Positions 20,441 to 33,900 of a DNA stretch of 64,000 nucleotides are shown here, piece after piece; position 1 is the stretch's first letter; every line of letters starts with the position of its first letter. This DNA is from Heracleum sosnowskyi (taxonomy: Eukaryota; Streptophyta; Magnoliopsida; Apiales; Apiaceae): assembly GCA_030848705.1 (NCBI GenBank), contig CM061243.1:117204674-117268673 (forward strand). The letters run 5' to 3'. The notes under the pieces are model-generated. The model saw nothing but the letters and a program-made list of their open reading frames with translations, was not told the origin of the DNA and made no database searches. A program made the translations under genes and the position numbers.

Positions 20441-20790
20441 ATTTGGCATCATTAGCAACCTTGTCCATCCCTTGATTTCGGATATTTGGCATCATTAGCA
20501 ACCTTGTCCATCCCTTGATTTCTAGCTTCCGAGTATATTTTAAGTTTGGTAAATCAAGCGGTCATTGGAGGCGACAATCCCAAATGCAGAGAGTTTCTAG
20601 GTTTTCAGGAAAAAAATAGCATTTGTATGGCTAATGTGAGTTATGTCACAATCATCTAAAATAAGGGTTGAAGAGACAACTGTAGTTCCAAAGAAACAAA
20701 CATACCTTGGATCAATAATAAAAACCTGAGGTTTGCAAATATACTGAAGAAGCCGCCTGAGAGTTATGTCTGCCTTCACTTTTGCTGCAT
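20441..20790 (-). pseudogene. LRR-protein remnant (NBS-LRR or F-box/LRR-like)
   Basis: The minus strand translates to LRR-like text: STLILDDCDITHIS, then in another frame ENLETLCIWDCRLQ, a TGA stop (20564-20562), and PLDLPNLKYTRKLEIKGW. The upstream part (about 20680-20790) is open, with TLRRLLQYICKPQVFIIDP ending at a GT donor-like site. The frame change and the stop (probably CGA to TGA) make it nonfunctional. The 39-bp segment 20441-20479 is repeated at 20484-20522 (offset 43), duplicating part of one LRR. The parent family cannot be fixed by eye. Confidence 0.35.
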
Positions 20791-21187
20791 TGTACCCACA
20801 AGCTAAGCAGGTCTGGGCACATCAGGGAAATAAAATTCATTTTTCTCCAGATGTAAATGTAACAATTTTTCGAAAACTGTAGACAGCTATGGATCTAGCA
20901 ACATCTCTGATCTAGTACTATTATTGTTCACTAATTTGGCTTTTATTTAGTCTATCAAAAACGCTAAAATGCCAGAGTTTAAAAATAAGTTAACTTTTTA
21001 ATCGATTACCATATTTGAAGCATATCATTTATTTAACACGATTTTCTCAGTGTACCTGAGCAGCAAACACTACACACTCTCACAGTAATCTTACACTTAA
21101 AACATAGTATGACAGGCAGGTACATATAAAGTAGGCTCTCTTTTATTTTAATTTAGTAGCCAAGGCACTTTGTCCAGAGAGAGGCAA
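20791..21187. other. Intergenic stretch 3' of the SEO gene
   Basis: AT-rich with no ORF. It presumably includes the 3' UTR of the minus-strand SEO gene just below 21188; no sharp polyadenylation signal was picked. Confidence 0.45.
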
Positions 21188-24100
21188 TTATAAGGAATTG
21201 TCATCATGGCAACAGAGGAAAGTGCTATACTTCTCCATATGGCGAAGACAAGTTGGTTCCGGGCATGTCATGCCATCTGGAATTCTTCCAGCACTGGTCA
21301 AAAACTCGAATCTGCAACATGGCACGTTTGCAACATGAAGCTTGTCATGATATTCTTTGTATGAGACATCAAAGCCTCTCAGTGGAACATAATCTTTCCA
21401 TGAATCATATTCTAGGAATGCGGTCAACACAGTTTGAGCATGTCCACTAGTCACAATATATGAGCCTTTGCATAACATTGCCCAACATCCACTCTTATCA
21501 TAACTCAGCAGTTTCTTGATTTCTTGCATTAGTGGATCAAGATGATCATCTGTTTTCTTCACTTGAATCTTTGAAAACAACATGCTCTCTAGTCTTGCCC
21601 AAAAGAACCATATCATTGTGGGGTCATGCCAGCAGTAGCTAAGTTTCTCCACAGTGATTGTCGACATTGCCTTCCGGACCATTTGCCTCTTTGTGCTCTT
21701 TCCCACATAGGCCATTTCAAGTTGGACTCCAGAAGCTTGTGCCACAGCACGCGCGGTGTTTGTGAATCTTCTGATCCATTCAATGTCTTCCCCTCCATAC
21801 AGAATAATGAACTTGCCATCTCTTATCTATAACCAAGCAGATGTGATTAATTAGCCAAAAGTTTGAAAGCACGAGTAAATGTTATCAAAAGAAAAGTGAA
21901 TTAATGTCATTCAAAGCTCACCCAGTCATTGTAGATGATCGGATCCATGCCACTGACAAGCAATTCAAGCCTCCAAGTCTCATCCCTCCAAAGAGCCTGT
22001 TCCCTGGAGCTTGTAAAAGGAAATGCAGTAGTCCCCCATATCCACATCATATGAAGGGCATTAGGGCTCAACTCCTTTCCTTGGGGATCAAGAACAACCA
22101 GGATAGGCTTCTTTCTGAAGTGCCACCTCTCCTTCATGAACCGAACAACTGCCTGATCAATGATTGATGGATGGTACACAGAGTACCATGGCATTGTCGA
22201 TGTAAGCTCGTCAAAACGCTTCTGCATAGGATCAGTCCAGTGCTGCTTAAACACAGCAGAATAGTTTTGAGGATCCATCATATTTCTTGATGGAAACAGA
22301 GAAACTGACTTTGAACTACTTGACTGCAGGCTGTGATCTTCTGACAGGGTACTAGTATGCTTTTGCATTGGCAATGTCTCAGTGGTGGTTGCATATGGTC
22401 CAGTGGTGGTTCCATAGTGCCCACGGGTGGTTCCGTATTGGATAACATGAGAAAGATCCACGACTGGAATCCATACTAACTCATACATGCTCTCCATTCT
22501 TGTTCCATGCATACGGGATTCGCTATAAATCTGTTCAAGAATGGAGAGCTCATCTGGGGAAATGTCTAGGCCAGATATAAGTAGCAAGACATTCTTCCTC
22601 CTAAGCACATCCAGGTGAACCTGTATGGGTGCATACATACATATTTTCCATATGTTTAAAGTCAATATAATGTAGTCACGTAAGAAATTACTTAAGGTGC
22701 GTACTAGTACATGTAAACGATAATTGATTTTTTGCATACCCTTCTCTTAGAAGACCCTTCGACTAAAGGCTGTATATCATCCCTTGGGTAAATCAGTGCC
22801 CTGAGAACTTTCATATTGTCAATGTGAGACACGTCAAACAAATGCTTCAATGAATCGTAGGCTGCTGCTCTCATCTTCTCATCTACAAACATGAAAACAT
22901 TAATCATATACACAGACTCATTGCTACGTATACAAGGTCATAATTTAAGGGTGTTTTGGTTTATATGCATGTTGCATCTGTAAAATCATATATAAAAACC
23001 TATGTGTAGGTAGCAGATATCTAAATTCCTCTTGAGATGCTCGTGTATCTGCTTGATCCTCTGAGCAAGGGTGGACAGTTCCCAGGATAGCTCTGTCATT
23101 GATATCGTGTTCCTAATGAATTAAAATTAAGACAATAATAAGATAGATACAACATGCATCTTAATAGTTTATTATATGTTAAGCATGAAAGATCTTTTAT
23201 CAAATCAAATGTACTGTAAACGAACATACTCATGGCCCATGCTAGTCAGGTAACTAATGGTAGTTGCACAAGCAATGACACTCCTGACACTCCAGTATAC
23301 AGCAGTGGGGATAGTTTCAGTGGCAGTGGAAAATGGAGGCACATCTTTCGCAATATACGTGCTTGATAACTCCTCCAAAGCAATAATGGCTCTCGTTAAG
23401 TCCATGACAGAACTGAGGAGACTGTTAACTGCATCAAACCGATGCTGAAGAGACCCCGAGTGGTCCATAATAAGCGGAACCTGCTTAAGTATGGCCATTG
23501 ATCTTGCAAGTTGATTCGATGAGTAAAGCTGAGCAAGCAGCCAGAATTCTCCATAGCTGAAAGCAAATGCTGCTAGGGCTAATACCAGTTTTGCGTCCCA
23601 TGGATAATTTGATACCATGTGAAGTATTGAAACTGTGTTCACATGTCCGTCTGACCCACTCAAACACTTGATTGATATCTGGAAAAGATGGAAGTTCATG
23701 CTTAAGAATGTGGTATAAGATATACACAGTCATACACATTGTACTCTTTTGTGCTGTGTAATATAGTACCAAGTACTTGGTAGATAATGTATATAGCACT
23801 TGATATATTGGTCATTATTAGTACATAAGGTAAAACATGTATACTACCTCGCAAGAAATTCGATCAATTAAGTGGGACAGAGCTTCAATCATGGTGATCA
23901 CATCAGTTTGGTGTGTTTTGTCATCCATATGCGCACCCTGGATGAAGTAACAATTTAAATTAGACTGCCATTTCAGACATATTCTTGGTTATTTAGCTGT
24001 GTGTATGTAAAATCAAGATAGTAGTTGCAATATAAAACATTACATGTGAATTGGTAGCATCCAGAGGACTACTCATATGAGTGTAGGACAAAATATCCTC

Positions 24101-24664
24101 CACAATATAGAGTAGTGGCTTCACATAAAGTACTCTGCCATCAGGAGTATGAGTGTCATATATTTGCCTCATCATCACATTGTCATCCGAAGACATGAAC
24201 ATGTTACGATCACCTTTGATCAGATTTTGCAGATTGAACATAGAATTCATAGACTGCCTACCAGTCAAAGCATTCCCAACTGGCTGCACAGTGCTTGTCA
24301 TAAGATTACCAGGAAGAAAATTAGCCACAGCATTCCCTGGATACATGTTGGTCATTGTATTTGATGGATACGTAGTGGCCAAAGCATTCCCAACTGGCTG
24401 CATAGAGGTCATTGCATTGCCAATCTGCTGCTGCTGCTGCTGCATATTGGCAATAGTAGTATTGGCGGCAGCCTGCAAATTGGCCATGGTATTCCCCTGC
24501 TGCATTTTGTTGAGAGCATTCGCAGTATCTTGCATATTGGCCATGGCACTCCCCTGCTGCATAGTATTGCTTGGCTTCTGAACTGAAGACATGGGATTCA
24601 TTGGTTGTATATTTGAAGCATTTGTGGCCGCAGGGGGTGGCACCAACTGTTTGATGTTGCTCAT
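21188..24664 (-). CDS. Sieve element occlusion (SEO/SEOR) protein
   Basis: Spliced CDS on the minus strand: 24664-24044, 23937-23848, 23678-23230, 23112-23000, 22882-22740, 22620-21922, 21826-21188. All junctions are GT-AG, the sum is 2754 nt and the frame is open: 917 residues. SEO family marks: SSPLDATNSH and GAHMDDKTHQTDVITMI at the start of the N-terminal domain; YPWDAKLVLALAAFAFSYGEFWLL; a thioredoxin-like core (KKPILVVLDPQG, NALHMMWIWG, AFPFTSSREQALW); and the C-terminal Cys pattern CCRFEF...CPEPTC...FLCC. SEO proteins form the forisomes or P-protein filaments that plug sieve tubes after wounding. Oddities: a roughly 135-residue Met/Asn/Gln-rich N-terminal extension with imperfect GNA(M/L) repeats, and an inserted Thr/Ser-rich segment with YGTTT repeats in exon 6. 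Typical members are about 700-850 residues, so this one is long. Confidence 0.92.
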
Positions 24665-24747
24665 TGTATGTTGTAATCAGTTGAAATAGCAAATAAGTAT
24701 ATGATTTAATTGCTGATTGTTGATTCTACAAGGAAGGTGACTGCTCT

Positions 24748-24755
24748 ATATATAG
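24748..24755 (-). promoter_or_regulatory. TATA box of the SEO gene
   Basis: TATATATA lies 84 bp upstream of the SEO start codon on the minus strand, preceded and followed by unremarkable sequence. Position and sequence fit a plant core promoter. Confidence 0.6.
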
Positions 24756-24779
24756 TACATTGTAGTGGTACATATGTGG

Positions 24780-25635
24780 AATAAAGGTGATGATACCTAC
24801 CTTGTTATCAGAATTAAATAATTTCCGTCGTCAGTATGAAGCCTGTCTTCTGTTGTGGACTTGTGGTCCCCATCAGTACCTTGTTTCTTTCTTTTTTACT
24901 GAATCTTGAACATATAAGAAGTTCCGTAATTTGTAGTCAGTAAGCTTGTTTATCACTATAACCTGTTTTCGAAAACTAAGTACATGTTGCGGGGTTCTGA
25001 ATTTTCTGGTCACCAGCACACAATTTCTTTTTTGACCACCAGAACAGGTAGTTAATTATCGAGTTAAACATCAAATACATCATTCATTATGTTCGAATGT
25101 ATCAAATTAGTCATTCATTGCAAAAATGATTCAATTTAGTAATTAATTTAAAATTTTGTATCAAATTAGTCATTAAAATGTTAAAATTTTGTATAAATTT
25201 AGTCATTCTCAAGTGATGTCCTTGACACGAAATCTTAAATTAGTGACTAAATTGAGTCATTTTTGCAATTAGTGACTAATTTGATACAACACATCGAGAG
25301 TTTAAGTGTCGGCTGAGTCATACTCAACGGAATTTTAAAAATTGATCAAATGTTTTCTCTGCAGAAAAACCAGAGCTTTAACCAGAAGAAGCATTTGTAG
25401 CGGATCAGGAAGTCAGGCAGATGGAGCAACCAACATTTTCTTGATGTTACCATTAACCTCCAAATACTCGGCAATCTTACTCACAAGACACATTTGTAAA
25501 AATACAATAGATTTTTTTCGGTCAAACAAGTCTGTTGAGGATTCACATTCACAGAAACAAAAAAATAGTATAAACAGGCATGATATTATCAAAGAACTGA
25601 TAATAAGAATTTGAAAGTAAACTCAAAATAAATTG
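24780..25635. other. SEO upstream region with a fold-back repeat
   Basis: Mostly noncoding. Between about 25060 and 25315 there is an imperfect palindrome. The left arm has 'gtatcaaattagtcattcattgcaaaa' split text at 25098-25144; the right arm is its reverse complement at about 25235-25290. It looks like a fold-back MITE. No target duplication was fixed. No gene is seen. Confidence 0.5.
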
Positions 25636-25715
25636 TAGCATAATGGTTGTGATGCAAGTTTGAGTGTGAAAGGTCACAAGTTCAATTCTCAAGATTAACA
25701 CAATTTAAGTTATTT
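25636..25715 (+). repeat. tRNA-related (SINE-like) repeat, copy 4
   Basis: The A box TAGCATAATGG (25636-25646) and B-box-like AGTTCAATTCT (about 25679-25689) are followed by the tail 'taacacaatttaagttattttttgc' in split form, matching the units at 13.1 and 13.5 kb. The shared 35 bp upstream of the A box shows that the repeat begins before the tRNA-like part. Confidence 0.55.
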
Positions 25716-27140
25716 TTTGCATTTCTCATTTTGAGAGTCGACTCTCAAAATTAGGGTTCGAGCCGCCACTTCTCCATTCTTCAACCACCATCCATTTCAC
25801 TGCCCCTTCACTCTCCCATCATCTCTTCTATTTATCATTTTTTTTAATAAAATCGAGATATTATATTTTTTGAGTGAGTTCTTGTTGAGTACCTTGTTAT
25901 CAAGGTTGTTAGTCGTGTCTATCTTTTTGGGATGTTAGTGTGTTCTGTTTTGATTTTTTTTGTGTGGTTTGTTATGGGTTTCAGTAGTTTTTCTAACAAT
26001 GATTTATAAGATAGTTTTGGTGATCTCTAAGGCTTGTATCAAATCTGGGATGGTGGTGAATACCGCAAGAACTCACCTTTCACAGCAAAAAATTGTTCAT
26101 ATTTTGGGAGCATTTGTTACTCCAAAACCAGTTGATTTAATTGATAGTTTTGAACATTAGGCTGCAGATGTTTCTTACGTGAAGGTCAATTGCGATGCTA
26201 CTAGTTTCACAGCTGATGTAGGTTGGATTGCTCGAAATATCATTGTAATACTTTGTAATAAAACCCAACAACAAGTTGTTACATAATACTTAGGAAAAAA
26301 AAAAGTTGTTACATAATTTGATTGTTGAATGCTTATCTTATATATTCTTGGGAGTGTAGTATCGTTTTGAAGAAGAAGTAGTCGCTACATTTAAACAAAA
26401 AGAAAAACTCTAAAGGGACTCCAAGAAAACAACTCGAAGCTTTCATTCAAATCTTTCTTACTTGAGCTCTAGTATTCGTATTCGTTTATATTCATATCTT
26501 GAGTTCATAGATTGAGTTGTATTGCTCAATTCGTAAGTGCTTGTTGCTGAGTAGTGAGATGTGACACAGGGTTCAGAGAACTAGTTAGATATAGAAGTTT
26601 GCACTTGGGAAGTATAGTACTTAGAGGTCTTTTGGTTCAGGGAACAGGTTTGTCAGCAAGCTGCTATCAGTGACAGGGAAGAAGGGAGATATATTGATTA
26701 ATCTTGTAATCGGTTTTATAAGTGATTAATAATATATTCTCTTACCAGATTTGGTAGGGGACCAGTACGTAGACCATAGAGACTATGGGTCAAACCTGGC
26801 TAAAATTCTCGGTGTTCTTTACTTGCTGTTCAATTATTTCAGCACTGCATATTTCTTATCAGTAAACTGACAGAATAGTTTACATTCGTAACAATAATCT
26901 GACTAGTTTAGTTAAATATTTGGTAAAATTTTAAAATTGGATATAGTTAGCCTAACACACCTATTCACCCCCTCTAGGTGTAATTTCAGTAGACACGTTA
27001 CTAAGGTCACTACTACTCGATGTGAACAAGGGTGCCTCTCGAGCTTACACTAAAAAAAACCAACTACACATGCACAATTGTCCCATTGCTAAACCAACTT
27101 CAACCGTGTTCTTTAAAATAAAAAAAAATTGCATCTACAC
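25716..27140. other. Repeat-derived noncoding stretch with a LINE-type RNase H remnant
   Basis: A short plus-strand reading at about 26164-26245 gives YVKVNCDATSF..VGWIARN, like the RNase H domain (RVT_3) at the 3' end of plant LINEs or LINE-derived genes; it is broken by stops. Around 26940-27000, 'cctattcaccccctctaggtg' (in two pieces) resembles text next to copia LTR ends. Nothing intact is present. Confidence 0.4.
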
Positions 27141-27145
27141 ACGGA

Positions 27146-27174
27146 CCCGTGCCTTGCACGGGCTGTTACGCTAG
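27146..27174 (+). mobile_element. Helitron 3' terminus
   Basis: The hairpin CCCGTGCCTTGCACGGG is followed by a short spacer and CTAG at 27171-27174, then T. A GC-rich hairpin just before a terminal CTRR is the Helitron 3' signature. The 5' end was not identified. Two related ends lie in CBP60 intron 1. Confidence 0.6.
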
Positions 27175-27544
27175 TTATTATCTAGTAAGAAGAAGTTAGC
27201 AAACTTTAGACAGAATAAACTAATATCGTGTGAGAATATTTTGATGTAATTGACAATTTGAAGGATGAGAAACAAATGCATATAAGAAAATTTGTCGAAA
27301 TTATAAATAATTTGGAAGATGAGAAATAAACGGATATAAGAAAATGCATTGAATTACTATAATTTCTATTTCTCATAATTCAAACTTATGTAATTATTGA
27401 TTGTCATACATGTAATTAAAAACCAATAATTGGGCCAAATGCTAAAAATGACCAGTTTTAAAATTTTAATTGGGCCAAATGGGCTTTTCACCAAATACCC
27501 CATCGAATGTCCCCATGAGCTGCAATATTCAATTACTCATACAT

Positions 27545-27950
27545 AAAATTACAAATAAAATTTATACACACAGTGACACAGACAACAAAAAAACAAAAAA
27601 AATTAAAATGACAAGGGACCACCACTCCACGAGTGACTCCTCCGCCTAAGCAACACTGTCTTCTCCGATCAACTCACTCCAGAGTACACTCGTAAGTCAG
27701 ATATAGCCTCTCACATATACACACACTTCTTTATCTCTATATTTATCTTTTCTTACCTTTCTACTTTTTGATTTTTCAGTTTTTAAATCCATGTTACTGA
27801 GTTTAATTAACATTTAACTTATACATTTGATCTACGTGTTTGTTATTCGTTGTGTGTATGTATAATCAGTAGATTAGGGCATTTCAGAGGTACATAATAG
27901 AGATTTTGTTGATATATATAGATAGGGGTTTTGTGTGTAATTGAGTTAAA
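27545..27950 (+). promoter_or_regulatory. 5' region and probable 5' UTR of CBP60
   Basis: C/T- and CA-rich text (27630-27760) leads to the CBP60 ATG at 27951. A good donor-like 'ctcgtaagt' at about 27688 suggests a possible 5' UTR intron. No clear TATA box could be chosen. Confidence 0.4.
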
Positions 27951-30900
27951 ATGCATACTAGGTATATGGAAAGAACTAATTCTATGAGAGGAAAGAGGGC
28001 TTTGGAGAATGATGGCGATGATGATTCGCAGCAGCAGCAGCCGCAACAGCCCGAGCGGAAGCGCCCGGCTTTCGCTAGGTATAAATTTAATTTTTTTGCT
28101 TAATACGATTGTGTGTTTTGTTTTGCACTATTTGTATGTTTTCTGTGTTTGTCGTGATTTTTAAATTGAGCTTGTAGAGTGATTTGAATGTGTTTTTTGT
28201 TTTTTATTGTTCAATGTGTTTTTATCTAATTTAACAAATTAGGGCACACGTTTAGTTAAAATAGACTAGTTGATGTAGCTTTGTAGAAATTGGTTTATAA
28301 TTTCTTGTTTGGCGAGTCCAACTCAAAAATCTTTTTCCATATTTTGTGTATATATTTTTATCTAATTTAACCTATTTATATTTGAAAAATTACAAATATA
28401 TTAATTGCTTTTTAATTTTTTTTATAATAACTACAAAGACAAATGTAATAAAGTAAGCATTTTTTTACAATTAAAGTACATAAATAAAATGAGAAAAAAG
28501 AAATTTATTTGAAATTTAAAGTCGAACTACTTGCATATAAGTTTTAAACCTTAACTTTTTAAAATTTTATTGAAATAATTTATAATTTACCTACAAGAGA
28601 ATAATTAGCATGCTATATATTACAAGATATAAATAATCAATTATGAAAACAAGATATAAATAATCAATTATTAATATTAGCAGTATAAGTATATTCTAAA
28701 CATAATGTTCAATAAAATTGAAAATCTATATGAGAAGAATAAAGATAAAAATATGAAAAAACACAAAAATTAAATAATTCAAAAATCTTAAATTAAATAT
28801 CAAAAGTAATGAAATATGAGAAGTACTCATGCTAGTATTGTGGAAGCTGAAACATTATTTAAAAAAAAAAAAATCTATTTTAAAATAGGTTTATGGGTTT
28901 ATTTATTTTAAAAAGTCTAATTACTTAAAAAAACTAATTTAATTAAATCATACTTAACTATTCTAATTTAACACATATATCTACGGCCTACTTACTATAA
29001 AAACCTTTTAACGGGTCTAATTATTAAAGACATATTTTAATGGGCCTAATTATATTAAAAAATATATATTTTTAATTAAAACACATATCACTATATTAAT
29101 TTAAACAAATCTCCGAGGCCTACTTTTTTGAAAACCCTGTGTTAACGGGCCTAATTATCAAAAAAATATAAATATATATAAAAAAATATGAAATACTAAT
29201 GGGTGTTTGCCCAATATACCTCTTCTTTTAAGAAAGAATACCAAAATACCCACCTCGCGATACATTGTCCAAATTGCCGACCTCATACGGCGCTCACGTT
29301 AGCGTATCAGCACAAGCGACACTAGCAGAAGCGTGTTCAACAAACACGTTAGTAACAAAGTCGTGTACCAACATAGATGCCAACAACTGCAACTTATCAA
29401 ATGAATGTGGGCGCATACAACGGCGCATCATCCATATACGCTATCTATAACATCTAAATCCATACATATAACATCTAAATCCATGTATATTTTTTTTATT
29501 GGCAGTGGATATGTCACCAATTGGCCTTAGTTTACATATACAGGTGCAGAACATTGATTTAAAGGCTTCAAATTATAATTTGTTCTAACACTTATATATA
29601 TAAAGATATGTAGTGTGGTGATAGTATAAATGATGATAAAAGTAAACAAAGAATGTAATCCAACCTAGATAGATGAGAATACATAGAGACGAGAAGATGA
29701 TTAAGTTGGGGTGTGCTTGAATAAAGGTCAAAGCAGACACACTTTTTGAGATACGGAGGCGTGTGTAAAACTTCAGAACTTCAGAGACACGCCTGTGTGT
29801 GTAGCGTAGCAGGTAGGTATTTTGGGCAAAAAACCCGCAAGTGGGTATATAGGGCTAAAGGTTGGTAAAATATAGATAATATGGGCATTTTCTCAATACT
29901 AATAGTAAGATAAAAAATATTAAAATAACTTGTGCATCCCAAGGAATATAAGCTATTATATACATCTATCTATATTAACTCCTTATATATAATAAGCGTA
30001 AGGTAGATCTTATCCAAAACTTTGGTCGGTCACTGTACTACCAAAAGTATACGATCCGTTGGATTATAAAACTATAAATATTCAAATCGATGAGGACCGT
30101 CATATATGATATTAAAAATTGTATTTGATTAATAATAGGATAGTATTTAAATACTAAAATGTGTATTTTGATAATTTAAACCTATTATAAATGGGTTTTC
30201 TATATTGAATAGAAATCTTTATGTAAAAATTCGTAATTATCTTTTCTCTTTATTTTATGGATAGTTCCAGTTAGATAATAATTATTAAACCATCATTAAA
30301 TTAAAGATAATTTTGTAAGCTTCGCGTGGGCTGTAAAATCGTTAAAATCTGTTGTCTATAAAACTCAAGATAGAGCCCAAGAGCCCAAATAGTAAAGTTA
30401 TTATCTAAATTTTAATAAATATTTTTTTATTATTGTAGCACCAATTTAATTTTTTTTCCTAATTCTTTTAAATTTATAAATTCTTTGTTTATTTCAATAA
30501 AATATTAAAATCAATTTAAGAAAAAATTGAAATCGATCTGGTCCGTGTACGATCAATATACGACCAAATTAATAATTATAGATCGATGAGAATTGTTAGA
30601 TCTAATATTAAAAAGTGTATCTGATTAATAATAGAATTATATTTAAATACTAAAAAGTGTATGTTGATGTTGATAATTTAAAATTTTTCTATGTAAAATT
30701 TCTTAAATATCTTTTCTCTTGAATTTATGTATAGTTCCAGTTAGATAATAATTGTTAAACCAAATATTAAGATAACAATTCATATCGATTACAATGATAC
30801 CCTTAGGAGAACTCCTATACATGAATAAATTTAAACACTTTTTTTCCTGAAGGAATATAACAATTCGATTAATCCAAATTATAATTATATTTTTTTTACA

Positions 30901-33900
30901 TATAACAAACATAAAAGGATAATATCAAAATATTATTAAAATGTTGAGGGTTTCATATTCATAAATGATAATTTTGAATATAATACTTATATTAAAATGT
31001 GTATTTGATTAAATGTAGGATTATATTTAAATATTAACAAGTGTGCTTTGATAATTTAAACCAATTATAAATTGGTTTTCTATATTGAATTGAATTCTTT
31101 GTGTAAAACTTCTTAACCATCTTTTCTTTTCAGTTTATTTTATGGGGAGGTCAACTGGTCAAGTTAGATAATAATTATTAAACCATCATTAAATTAAGAT
31201 AATTTTGTTAGTTTCGCATGAGTTGTAAAATCGTCAAAATTCAATTTCTAAAACTCAGGATAGAACCCAAATATTAAAGTGAGTATCTAAATTTTAATAA
31301 TTTTTTTTTATTATTGTAGCACCAATTTATTTATTTTTTCACTAATTCTTTTAAATATAGAAATTTTATGTTTCTTTCAATAAAGTATCAAAATTAATTA
31401 AGAACACATTCAAATCGATTAAGAATATAAAAATATGAGAATAAAATTTTATATAATCATAACATAATTTTTATTCTATTTAATAATTTTTAAGTAATAA
31501 TGTATTTAAAATTTTATTTACACCGTAAATAAAACCGAAACATTAAAAGTAAAAGCAGTTACTAAGATACTTATATCAGTATATACTTGATATCCTTATT
31601 ATATTAAATCCTTATATATAATAATCATAATAGGGATCTTATCCCAAATTTTGGTCGTAGACAACCAAATTAATAAGGACCATTAGATCTTAACTAGATA
31701 AATGAAAATCGTTAGATCAAATATTAAAAAAGTTTATTTTATTAATAATAGGATTATATTTAAATTCTAAAAGGTGTATTTTGATAATTTAAACCAAATA
31801 TACCAAATATAAATAAGTTTTCTATATTGAATATAATTCTCCATGTAAAAAATTCGTGACTTTCTTTTCTCTTACATAGACAATTCCACCTAGATAAAAA
31901 TTGTTAAACCATCTTTTAATTAAAGATAATTTAGTTATCTTCATGTGGGGTGTAAAATCGTCAAAATCTGATTTTTAAAACACAAGATAAAACCCAAATT
32001 AATAAAGTGAATATTTAAATTCTAATAATAATTATTATGTCATCATTATTTTAACACCAATTTAATTACTTTTTTCTAACTATTTTAAATTTAGAAATCT
32101 ATGTTCAAAAATTAAAATCAATCTAAGAAATATTTAAATTAACAAAGAATATAATAATACGAGGATAAAATTTTATAAAATTGTGCATATTTTTAATCCT
32201 ATTTTATTAAGTTTTATATCATAACTAATCAAATATTATTTATTATTAAATAATAAATTATACGTAAATGGTGATTTTGTTTTATAAGAACTCATACAAA
32301 CCTAATTTCATTGTTAGCAGAACTATATTCATATTAAAAAAAACCGTATTTTGAAATTTTAGACTCGGCTACAGAAGATGCCAAACTTTTTAAACTTATA
32401 TAAATTGTAAATTATTAAATTCGAAACTTTAAAAGTTTGCTAATCAATTAGTATAGTACTTTTCTGAAAAATCGTACTTTACAAAAAAATATTATCAAAT
32501 AACATATGTGTGCAAGAAAAAATAAAAAAATTCTTATTTTTCAAAAAAACCTATAAATTTTAATATGTTGTTGGTAGATTCAAACCTTAGATCATTCTAC
32601 ATGATAATTTTATTGTTATATCTAACGTTTTTCAACAATTTAATTTGAAAGATTCAACGATTATGGATTGAGTGATTAAACAAAGCGACCAAACTTAACT
32701 TATAAGGAAGCTTTCATTATTTAGTCTTTAATATAATAACATAGATATTTACCGGATATACTATAAAAAAATGAAATTTATACATAATTTTGATCACGGT
32801 GTACTACTTTAAAAGAAGAACTATTACAAAAAAAAAATTATATTTTAATTGATATTTTATTTCCTCAAAAGTTCAAAGTTCCCGCATCTTTAACATATTA
32901 CAAAAAAGAGTATATTATATTTTAGCAATAAATATTTAAAAAAATTATAAATATTAAGAAAAATTAATGATGTTATCATGGTAGTTTGGTCCTAAATACC
33001 GCCAAAACATTCTCAACCGTTATATCCAATACTTTTAAAAATACATAATCAAGATTATATCATATAAAAAAAAGTTATTATCTAAAAATGATATAAGTTA
33101 AAAGATATTATATTAGGATTGGATTTTCTAAAAAGTCAAAACATAAAAATAGTTGTAATTAAATAAGGAAACTCATTTAATACCAAAACAATAAAAATCA
33201 TTTAATGTTAAATAGATAGGTGAAAACCGTTAGATTTAACATTAAAAACTGTATTTGGTTAATAAAGGGTATTCTAATAATCTAAACTACATATAAGTAG
33301 ATTTCCTAAATCGAATAGAATTCTCAACATTAAATTTCGTCACTTTATTCTCTTTTTAGTTTTAGAATAGTTTTTAATTGAAAAAGAACTATTAAACCAC
33401 AACTAAATTAAAGATTATTTTGTGAATTTCATGTGGACTATAAAATTGGCAAGATCTAATTTTTATAACTCAATATAAACAAATATTAAATTGAGCGTGT
33501 AAAATATAATAAATATCAAATTTTGAACTATAATTTTTTTGGCTAAATCTTTTTTAACAATAATTTAATCATGTAAACTAATAATTTTTAAATATTAAAA
33601 TATTCATAAATAAATATAATTATAAATATTAAAAAAACAATCGTGTGTTGCATCGGTAATAAAAATTTATTTATAAATAAAATTTAAGTAACCGTGCATT
33701 GCACGGGCTATAAGCTAGTTATCTTATAATAGACGAAACATTAAAAGTTTGGTCGGTACGATAGCTGTTTTTTGGTACTTCCTGAAATTACTTAATTACC
33801 CTTACTTATATGTAATTTTTTAATTAAATAATAAGATTTATTTATAATCAATTACCTTTTTCAGCTAAGACACATCACTTTTTCTATTTTTTCTAAGCAA

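Noticed and set aside
21904..22167. Plus-strand ORF of 87 codons across SEO exon 6
   Set aside because: Antisense shadow of a well-supported exon.
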